Of a stretch of 64,000 bases of DNA, positions 57,527 to 64,000 are shown piece by piece. Both the position numbers and the translations under genes were made by a program. Origin of the DNA: Nocardiopsis sinuspersici. Its GTDB lineage: Bacteria > Actinomycetota > Actinomycetes > Streptosporangiales > Streptosporangiaceae. The DNA lies in contig VWVT01000004.1 in NCBI GenBank assembly GCA_008638415.1, forward strand, positions 310,001 to 374,000, read 5' to 3'. Each line of letters opens with the position of its first letter. Position 1 is the stretch's first letter. A model generated the notes under the pieces. That model made no database searches. It saw only the letters and a list, made by a program, of their open reading frames with translations, and was not told the DNA's origin.

Positions 57527-57838
57527 GGGCCTCATGATGTACGGCCCCTGTGACCAACGGGGGTCGTGAACCCTCCCCGTTTCGCTCCGCCGGTGCAAGG
57601 CCAGGCCACGGCGCCCGATGGCCGGAAGCGGCCGTCTCCACGAGGGGGACGGCCGCCGCCGGGTACCGCCGACGGAGTGGAGGACCGGTGGACGCCCGGT
57701 GAACGACCGGGGACACCCGTCCCGGGACGCGTGCCCGCGTGCCGTCCTCGGAAGGACCAAAGGCCGGTGCGCGCGTTCTGTTCCGGCTCGTAGGTTGTGG
57801 GTGTTCGCCCCTCGCCCCCTGTTCACCCCTGGAGCACC
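57527..57838. other. Divergent intergenic region
   Basis: 312 bases between the zinc-ribbon gene and the DUF574 methyltransferase gene. It is G+C-rich; no ORF, hairpin or promoter stands out. Confidence 0.4.
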
Positions 57839-58633
57839 GTGACCACCCCACCCCTCGTCGACACCACGGTGTCGCACTCGGCGCGCGTCTGGAACTACTG
57901 GCTGGGAGGTAAGGACCACTACCCAGTGGACCGGGAGGCGGGCGAGCAGATCGCCGCGGTCCTGCCCGAGATCGTGGACATCGCCCTGGCCACCCGCAGC
58001 TTCCTCATGCGCGTCGTCACCCACCTGGTGCGAAGCGAGGGCGTCGACCAGTTCCTGGACATCGGCACCGGTCTGCCCACCGCCAACAACACCCACGAGG
58101 TCGCCCAGGCCGCGAACCCCGCCGCACGGGTGGTCTACGTCGACAACGACCCGCTGGTGCTGGCCCACGCGCGCGCCCTGCTGAGCGGAGCGCCCGAGGG
58201 CGCCACCGACTACGTGCACGCCGACCTGCGCGATCCCGCGGCCATCCTGGCGGAGGCGGCGAGGACGCTGGACCTGGGGCGTCCGGTGGCGGTGACCCTG
58301 TTCGGCGTCCTGCCCTTCGTGGGCGAGGACACCGAGGCCAGGGCGATCCTGGACCACCTCATGGGCGCGCTGCCCCCGGGCAGCTTCCTGGCGATCGTGC
58401 ACAGCACCAGCGCGGTGACGGGGGAGGCGATGGTCGAGGCGGTGCGCCGGTGGAACGAGGCCGGGTCGGCGGTGTACCACCTGCGCACCCCCGAGCGGCT
58501 CACCGCCCTGTTCGACGGCCTGGAGCTGGTGGAGCCGGGCGTGGTCTCCTGCCCGCTGTGGCGGCCCGAGCCCGCACAGGTGGGGTGGGCCAGGGAGATG
58601 GACGAGTACTGCGGCCTGGCCCGCAAGCCCTGA
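57839..58633 (+). CDS. SAM-dependent methyltransferase, DUF574 family
   Basis: 264 residues from GTG 57839 (GGAG four bases upstream). Diagnostic blocks are SARVWNYWLGGKDHYPVDREAGE at the N terminus and FLDIGTGLPTANNTHEVAQ as the SAM-binding motif, then VVYVDNDPLVLAHARALL. This family is greatly expanded in actinomycetes; substrates are mostly unknown. It is monocistronic. Confidence 0.88.
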   Translation: MTTPPLVDTTVSHSARVWNYWLGGKDHYPVDREAGEQIAAVLPEIVDIALATRSFLMRVVTHLVRSEGVDQFLDIGTGLPTANNTHEVAQAANPAARVVYVDNDPLVLAHARALLSGAPEGATDYVHADLRDPAAILAEAARTLDLGRPVAVTLFGVLPFVGEDTEARAILDHLMGALPPGSFLAIVHSTSAVTGEAMVEAVRRWNEAGSAVYHLRTPERLTALFDGLELVEPGVVSCPLWRPEPAQVGWAREMDEYCGLARKP

Positions 58634-59350
58634 GCCTTCGCGGGCCCGAGCGCCCTCTCCTGGCCGAGCCGTGGGTGGCCGGCGGTACCGGTGATCCCCA
58701 AGGCGACGTCCGAACCGGCGTGAACGTGGCCGGGCTGCTCTCAGTGGCGACCATGGACGGGGTCGCCGTCGCGCCCGGAACAGCCACCGCGATCGCGAGA
58801 GCGGTTGAGCGGGGCCTGCCCCGAATCGGTCACCGGCCATCACGAATCGGAGTGGCCGGCCTTCTCGCGGGGTTCGTCCGAGTATGCGTTCGAGAGCGCA
58901 CTCGGCGAACACCGAGGCTTTTCCATTCCCGGTCCGAGCATGTCGGGCAGGGGTGACGGGGCTGTTGACGCGGGTGATGAAGCAGCGAAGCCCGCGCAGA
59001 AGGCTTCGGGTTCCGCTGGTAAGAAATAGGATTCCCGCCGTGCATCCTTTTCAAACCTTCGTCCCAAGAACAATGGGATAAACAATATTGATCTGGCCGG
59101 GACTCTTGGAATGCGAGATGGATTTGGCTACCGTGTCTTGTGGACGGGCCGGTAGGCTGGCGAGGGCCCGCCCGGGGAAGGGGAACATGGACAACGGAGA
59201 GGGCTGAATCCGGGCATCCAGGCGCCCGGTCCGGTCAGGGATCCGGGCGCACAGAAAAGCACCGGTGGCGCCTAGGGCCACTCAGCGGCACTCAGCCATC
59301 GTTCTCCATTGACGTTCTCTCTTTTGCGGGTCTTTTGCGCGAAGCATGTA
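58634..59350. other. 717-bp non-coding stretch
   Basis: Downstream of the methyltransferase gene and downstream of the convergent unknown gene. Composition falls towards 59000-59350 (A+T-rich patches near 59020-59120 and 59290-59350). Short ORFs exist on both strands but lack ribosome sites and plausible codon use. It may be a relic of a lost gene; nothing is recognised. Confidence 0.4.
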
Positions 59351-60409
59351 CTATCCCGGCCACACCCATGATATTCCGTAACGCAGGTCGGGTGTGATGT
59401 CCTCGTTCTCGAATATCCTGTAGAGGTACCTCCCTTCGTCGAGGTGCTCCAGGTGCCGACCCTCGCTGGGCGGAGGCTCCAGTTCCCCTTCGACCTCCTG
59501 GGAACTGACGAACCACCACGCGCGGACCGGAAGATGCGGTTCTCCGAACCTGAGGTGGAACTCTATGCGCCTGGTGAAGGAAGTGCGAGGACGCCACACG
59601 ATGACGGGCCTGCACGTGGCGTCGCTGTTCACACTGATCCGGGAGCCGAAGGAGTAGACGCCGTCCGTGGGGGCGAGGTCCTTGTGGATGCTGATCCTGG
59701 CGAGGAGGTCGCCGCTGACGGTCTCCGAGCGCTCGACCACACGGCAGCCGTAGAGGCTCTCGATATCCAACAGGCCGGTTTTGTTCTCGTTGAAGTACCG
59801 GTGGGTCACCGTCAGTTCGGGGCTGGTCTGCGGTGATGTCGCCCTCACCCACCGCGTGACGTCCTGGGTCCGCAGGACGCCGGTGTCGGAGAAGGCGCAC
59901 GAGTAGGAGATCGCCTCCACCGCGAGCTCTCCCTGGGGCGCGATCGGGCGCAGCGGGAAATCACGCAGATGGGCCCTGTCGGACACCTGGAGGCCGTCGT
60001 CCAGGTAGCGGGCGACCTGTTCTGTCGCCTTGTTCTCGCGCCGTTCCATGGTGCGCAGGTTGTCCACGTGGAGGCGCCGCATCTCGGAGTCCGGTGAATT
60101 CCTCAGGTCGCGGTTGTAGTTCCTGCGGCGTTCCATCAGGGTGCGCTGCCGGTACCGCAGGTCCAGGCGCAGCGCCACAAGCAGGGACTCACGGAATTTG
60201 GGATCGCCGATGGAGTCTATGAGGTGGGTGAGTTCCATGATCAGGCGGTCGGCCGTGACCTCTTCCCCCCGGGACTCGATCCTCTCCCGAAGGGTGCGTT
60301 CGAGAAGGGTGCTCTCCGAAAGCCTGTCCGGCGTGCAGCCGATCCCCCGGCGCAGCTCTCTCAGGGCATGCCCGTACTCTCCCTGTGCATGGGGAATGCT
60401 GACGTACAT
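59351..60409 (-). CDS. Hypothetical protein
   Basis: 352 residues from ATG 60409 with AAGGG upstream. The first half is helical and Arg/Glu-rich (for example LDLRYRQRTLMERRRNYNRD) and may form a coiled coil; the second half looks beta-rich (VWRPRTSFTRRIEFHLRFGEP). There is no signal peptide or membrane segment. No family is recognised. Codon use is somewhat less G+C-biased than its neighbours. It stands alone. Confidence 0.6.
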   Translation of the reverse strand: MYVSIPHAQGEYGHALRELRRGIGCTPDRLSESTLLERTLRERIESRGEEVTADRLIMELTHLIDSIGDPKFRESLLVALRLDLRYRQRTLMERRRNYNRDLRNSPDSEMRRLHVDNLRTMERRENKATEQVARYLDDGLQVSDRAHLRDFPLRPIAPQGELAVEAISYSCAFSDTGVLRTQDVTRWVRATSPQTSPELTVTHRYFNENKTGLLDIESLYGCRVVERSETVSGDLLARISIHKDLAPTDGVYSFGSRISVNSDATCRPVIVWRPRTSFTRRIEFHLRFGEPHLPVRAWWFVSSQEVEGELEPPPSEGRHLEHLDEGRYLYRIFENEDITPDLRYGISWVWPG

Positions 60410-60655
60410 CGGATGTACCCTTCACGTCCCCTGGATGTGCGCTTATCCGAGAATAGTCCCCAAAATGGACATTTCCGGGTGTGAAGGGTTTAGCTTAACC
60501 TTGAGTCGGGTCCTCCGCAAGAGGTCCCGAACCCAGGTCCCAGCTTAGCCTCCCAAGCCACTGGCCGGGTCTCGGGCCCGACGCGTTTCCCACTTCTTTT
60601 CCCGTCTGCGTGACGGCACCGCAGAAGAAACAAAGGATCATCGGAGGTGTGCGTC

Positions 60656-60838
60656 GTGAACGTCACCGTCATCCTGGTCACCGCTACCGCGATCACGTTC
60701 TTCCTCGTCGGGGCCGTCCTGGTCGCGACCTTCGCCATGGCCGCCCTGTCCCACAACCAGAACCGCATGCAGAGGCGGTTGCGCCACTGGCAGGACGAGG
60801 CCGTGCGCCTGAGCCGGGCCGGCGACCCCGAGCGCTGA
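60656..60838 (+). CDS. Small single-pass membrane protein
   Basis: 60 residues from GTG 60656 (CGGAGGTG seven bases upstream). One hydrophobic segment (VTVILVTATAITFFLVGAVL, extending to residue about 30) is followed by a basic cytoplasmic tail (NRMQRRLRHWQDEAVRLSRAG). The function is unknown. A strong terminator follows, which supports it as a real transcribed gene. Confidence 0.6.
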   Translation: MNVTVILVTATAITFFLVGAVLVATFAMAALSHNQNRMQRRLRHWQDEAVRLSRAGDPER

Positions 60839-60897
60839 CCCCGCCGCCCCCGCCGGCCCCGTTGAACCCACTGGCCTGACCAGCGCCTTCCCGCGGT

Positions 60898-60939
60898 GCT
60901 GCCGCCCCGCCCGGGCGACCGCTCGGGCGGGGCGGCAGC
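60898..60939 (+). terminator. Terminator after the small membrane protein gene
   Basis: A perfect 16-bp stem (GCTGCCGCCCCGCCCG with its complement, 10-base loop). Confidence 0.75.
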
Positions 60940-61488
60940 CGGACGGCGCGCCCCCATCGGTCGTCCGGAAACTTTCCGGCTATCCTCCCGGGCTCTGCCG
61001 GGCGGGTCGTTCCCCGTGGGGAATGCACGTCACAACATGTCCTGAATTCAGGAGAATCACTGCGGTGGGCGTTCGGGGCCTCACGGTGGTTACCGCCCGC
61101 GGGTTCCCACTGGTCAAAGCCTTACGTGAGTGTTCGGGAGAGGGTAGGAGCTTGTATCCGCCGTTGTCGCATCAGATAAGTCCCTAGGTAGGTATTGGAC
61201 AGCCTTTTCTCGCTTCGTGTGGAAAAAAATCTGGTCTCCCTTGCGCATTTCGAATGCCCTCTTCTAGGATGATCATCAGATTCGAAGAGGCACCCGCAGC
61301 CAGCGGGTCCGGTTGACTCGTGCAGGCAATCCCCTCCCCCCTCCCCCCGGTCCGCCCCGTGAGGTCCCCTCAACCTTGCGGGGCGGACACACCAACGGGC
61401 CGTGAGGGATCCGGACGGTACCGACCGGGACGCGCCCCGATCCGCGAAGCGGCGGATGGCGGGCGGCGGAGCCCGAAGTCCCGTGGCC
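60940..61488. other. Intergenic region with terminator of the phosphoesterase gene
   Basis: About 550 bases, A+T-rich from 61030 to 61300, with CCTGAATTCAGG near 61041-61052. A hairpin at 61350-61388 (GTCCGCCCCG with its complement; a shorter nested GAGG/CCTC stem in the loop) probably ends the minus-strand phosphoesterase transcript. No gene is convincing. Confidence 0.45.
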
Positions 61489-62307
61489 CTACGGCAGGAC
61501 GCGGCGCGGCCCCTCGGGCGGGAGCGGGCGCGCACCCCACTCCCGGGGGTAGCCGAGGGAGACCTCGACGTGGGGAACGCCGTCGACCACGATCGTGCGC
61601 GGGATGTGCAGGTGCCCGTAGACGACGGCGCGGGCCCGGTAGCGCACGTGCCAGTCGGCGGTGGCCTCGGTGCCGCACCACTGGGCGAACTCGGGGTAGC
61701 GCAGGATCCGGGTGGGCTCGCGCACGAGCGGGAAGTGGTTGACCAGCACCGTGGGCAGGTCCGGGTCGAGGGAGTCCAGCCGTGCGCGCGTGTACTCCAG
61801 CCGGGCACGGCACCAGGCGTCGCGCCCGGGATGGGGATCGGGGTGGAGCAGATACTCGTCGGTGCACACCACCCCCGCCTCGTGGGCGACGGCCAGCGCC
61901 TCCTCCTTGGTGCTGGTGCCCTCGGGGCGGAAGGTGTGGTCGTAGAGCACGAACAGCGGGGCGACGACGACCGGCCCGTCGGGGCCCGGCCAGAGGGGGT
62001 AGGGGTCCTCGGGAGTGTGCACGCCCAGGCCGCGCAGGGCCTCGACCAGGTACTGGTAGCGCTCCTGTCCGCGCAGCTGGAGGGGGTCCGCGGGCACGGT
62101 CCACAGGTCGTGGTTGCCGGGTACCCAGACCACGGTGGCGAACCGGTCGGCCAGCAGTTCCATCGCCCAGAGGATGTCGGCGGTCGTCTCGGCGACGTCC
62201 CCGGCCACCAGGAGCCAGTCGTCCTCCGAGTCCGGTCGCAGGTCCTCGGTGAAGGCGCGGTTGTCGCCGTGCCGGACGTGCAGGTCGCTGATGGCCAGCA
62301 GGCTCAT
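61489..62307 (-). CDS. Metallophosphoesterase
   Basis: 272 residues of the calcineurin-like phosphoesterase family. The metal-binding motifs are in order: SDLHVRHGD, AGDVAE, PGNHDLW, NHFPL and YGHLHIP. It hydrolyses phosphomono- or diesters with two metal ions; the substrate is unknown. The 89-base gap to the DoxX gene on the same strand leaves open whether they are co-transcribed. Confidence 0.88.
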   Translation of the reverse strand: MSLLAISDLHVRHGDNRAFTEDLRPDSEDDWLLVAGDVAETTADILWAMELLADRFATVVWVPGNHDLWTVPADPLQLRGQERYQYLVEALRGLGVHTPEDPYPLWPGPDGPVVVAPLFVLYDHTFRPEGTSTKEEALAVAHEAGVVCTDEYLLHPDPHPGRDAWCRARLEYTRARLDSLDPDLPTVLVNHFPLVREPTRILRYPEFAQWCGTEATADWHVRYRARAVVYGHLHIPRTIVVDGVPHVEVSLGYPREWGARPLPPEGPRRVLP

Positions 62308-62396
62308 CCCACCGTCCTCACGTGTCGGCGCCGGTTCGCGGCCACCCTACACAGCGCTCCGGTGCCCGGTGCCGACGGGATCCACCCGGCGCGGTC

Positions 62397-62912
62397 TTAG
62401 GTTTGTTCGGTGGACTCGGTCCTGTGTCGCTGGGGGGTGGCGGTGCCGACGGGGTCCACCCGGCGCCCGGCGCGCAGGTGGTGGACGAGCACGGCGAGCG
62501 TCGCGGCCAGGAACACCACCTGCATCGCGGTGCGGACCGGCAGGTTGTCGGTCAGGCCCGTGCTCACCTGGGTGGTGATCGCGTGAACGTTCGCCGGGAA
62601 CATCGCGACCAGGAGGACGCCGAGTCCGGCCGCGGCCCAGGGCGAGGTCCGCGCCCACAGCAGGCCCGCCGCGCCGGCCAGTTCGAGGATCCCGGTGACG
62701 GTGACCAGCAGCTCGGGTGCGGGCAGCGCGGGCGGGACCATCGCCACCATCACCTCGCGCATGCCTACGAAGTGGGACACGCCGGTCAGGGTGAACATGG
62801 CGGCGAGCCCGCCCCGCAGGGCCGGCGGCCACGACCGCAGGGGGCGTACGCCCGCGGCGCCGAGGGCGAGCAGCAGGGCGGTGACGCCGACGAGGACGAT
62901 GAGGGGTGCCAT
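62397..62912 (-). CDS. DoxX-family membrane protein
   Basis: 171 residues from ATG 62912 (GGAGG upstream). Four hydrophobic segments (LIVLVGVTALLLALG, AAMFTLTGVSHFVG, LLVTVTGILELAGAAGLL, and AAGLGVLLVAMFPANVHA with a C-terminal segment) fit DoxX; GVSHFVG and ANVHAI carry conserved His residues. DoxX-like proteins are small quinone- or redox-linked membrane proteins of uncertain role. Confidence 0.8.
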   Translation of the reverse strand: MAPLIVLVGVTALLLALGAAGVRPLRSWPPALRGGLAAMFTLTGVSHFVGMREVMVAMVPPALPAPELLVTVTGILELAGAAGLLWARTSPWAAAGLGVLLVAMFPANVHAITTQVSTGLTDNLPVRTAMQVVFLAATLAVLVHHLRAGRRVDPVGTATPQRHRTESTEQT

Positions 62913-62942
62913 GGGGTTTCCTCCCGGGCCCGGCGCGGAATC

Positions 62943-62990
62943 TTTCCACTGGAAATATTCCTCCACGCGCACTCATCTTGTCAATGGAAA
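62943..62990 (-). promoter_or_regulatory. Promoter and operator of the DoxX gene
   Basis: On the minus strand, TTTCCA-TTGACA (62979-62990) gives a -35 box, and TTTCCAGTGGAAA (62943-62955), a perfect 13-bp palindrome, overlaps the -10 region (AATATT 62954-62959, 19-bp spacing). The repeated TTTCCA suggests a repressor covering the promoter. Confidence 0.5.
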
Positions 62991-63274
62991 GATGCGGTTC
63001 GCCCGCCTCGGAGCGAGCCGGCCCGTCGGACGGGTCGAGCGGCGTGCACGCTCGCCGGGCGTGATCATCGCCATCCCGGCGCCGTGTCGCTGAGAGGTCC
63101 GCCACTGTCACGGCGTGTGTAGGATGCCGCGGGTGATCGTCGCGCCACGGTCACTCCAGGTCCGTGGTGTCCCTACCTCCCCGCCGCGGCCCGAACCGAG
63201 GCGGCACCCTCGTTCGACGCCCCCCGCGTCCGGGTGTGCGCGCCTCTTCCACCGGATGACCACGAGAGGTAGAG

Positions 63275-64000
63275 ATGACCCCTGAGACCGTCGGCCTCGC
63301 ACTCCTGCTCCTGGGGGTGCTGCTCCTGGTATCGAAGCTGGTCCGGGTCAAGTGGAAGCTGACCCAGAAGCTGTACCTGCCCGGTTCGATCATCGGCGGC
63401 GGTATCGCGCTGCTCCTGGGGCCCGACGTCTTCGGGAGCCTCATGGGCTGGATGGCCGACCGGGGCCTGGGCGGGGGCTTCGCCGAGCGCGCGGCCGAGG
63501 GCGGACTCTTCGGCACCGAGGTGATGTCGGTCTGGTCCGCGCTGCCCGGCCTGCTCATCTCGGTGGTCTTCGCCAGCCTCTTCCTGGGCAAGCCCATGCC
63601 GAGGTTCCGTGAGGCCGCGAGCCTGGCGGGACCCAACCTCGCCTTCGGGATCACCATGGCCAGCGGCCAGTACGTCATCGGCCTGGTGCTCGCGCTGCTG
63701 GTGCTCGTCCCCCTGTTCGACGTACCGGTCTTCTCCGGCGCCCTGATCGAGATCGGCTTCCTGGGCGGGCACGGCACCGCGGCCGGCCTGGGCGGCACCT
63801 TCGACCGGGCGGGCTGGGCCGCGGGGCAGGACCTGGCCCTGGGCATGGCCACCGTGGGACTGCTCTCCGGGATCATCGTGGGCATCGTCCTCATCAACTG
63901 GGGCGTGCGCCGCGGCAAGTCCAACGTGATCAGCGCCGACGCCAGAGGAAGCGACGACGAGCAGGCCGGACTGGTCGAGCACGGCAAGCGCACGCCGGGC
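63275..64000 (+). CDS. gltS: Sodium/glutamate symporter, partial
   Basis: The first 242 codons of a membrane transporter that continues beyond the window. Start ATG 63275 has GAGAGGT upstream. Repeated hydrophobic helices and the motifs LPGSIIGGGIALLLGP, FASLFLGKP and IEIGFLGGHGTAAGLGGTF match GltS-type symporters, including the GGHGTAAG re-entrant loop. It probably imports glutamate with sodium; family members with other anionic substrates exist. Confidence 0.8.
   Translation, partial: MTPETVGLALLLLGVLLLVSKLVRVKWKLTQKLYLPGSIIGGGIALLLGPDVFGSLMGWMADRGLGGGFAERAAEGGLFGTEVMSVWSALPGLLISVVFASLFLGKPMPRFREAASLAGPNLAFGITMASGQYVIGLVLALLVLVPLFDVPVFSGALIEIGFLGGHGTAAGLGGTFDRAGWAAGQDLALGMATVGLLSGIIVGIVLINWGVRRGKSNVISADARGSDDEQAGLVEHGKRTPG

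Noticed and set aside
58805..59085. Small overlapping ORFs on both strands in the 717-bp gap
   Set aside because: No ribosome site, no recognisable family, and neither frame shows consistent codon use.

Overview
The window reads as one contiguous chromosomal stretch of a very G+C-rich actinomycete. GTG and TTG starts are common, genes often overlap at GTGA, and there are XRE/DUF5753-DUF397 pairs, DUF574 methyltransferases, DUF6879 proteins and a 2-methylisoborneol cluster. A Nocardiopsis-like or Streptomyces-like organism fits, but genus is inference; no rRNA or tRNA gene was seen.

Left third (1-31.5 kb): a defence island built on a complete type 2 BREX (Pgl) system. In order it holds pglW (NERD plus two kinase domains), pglX (adenine methyltransferase), pglY (large ATPase), pglZ (alkaline-phosphatase fold), brxD and brxHI. 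A GmrSD-type DUF262/HNH gene follows directly, then a Shedu-type nuclease gene. Between pglW and pglX about 10 kb of cargo is loaded: a coupled two-gene unit ending in a frameshifted PD-(D/E)XK gene, an EACC1-caspase-RDD module (probable cell-death effector), an antisense RloC-like ATPase/anticodon nuclease, an unknown gene, and a WhiJ-type regulatory cluster (XRE/DUF5753, DUF397, a frameshifted ATPase, a small unknown). pglW is preceded by a strong-RBS 23-codon leader ORF carrying competing repeats. The middle of pglX has much lower G+C than its ends, which suggests exchange of the methyltransferase/recognition region.

Mobile segment (31.57-34.17 kb): a full ISL3-family IS, a DinB-fold gene, and a second truncated right end of the same IS (itself interrupted by a 261-bp insert). 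The whole unit is bracketed by the 8-bp direct repeat GGTTTCCT, so it appears to have moved as one transposon.

Middle (34.3-50.3 kb): a secreted GH51 arabinofuranosidase behind a LacI-type operator, a small HhH protein, a Cds1-like PLP enzyme, a SWIM protein, an NB-ARC/TPR-DUF6879 regulatory trio, an SMI1/KNR4 gene, a quinone-oxidoreductase/TetR divergent pair, a 54-bp palindrome, DUF1028, DUF5685 and a PEP-mutase-like enzyme.

Right (50.9-64 kb): the 2-methylisoborneol operon (family 2B encapsulin shell, 2-MIB synthase, GPP C-methyltransferase, IPP isomerase), in which the shell probably encloses the synthase. It is followed by an old-yellow-enzyme/ArsR pair, a DUF574 methyltransferase, several unknowns, a metallophosphoesterase, a DoxX protein with a palindromic operator, and the start of a sodium/glutamate symporter that runs off the window.
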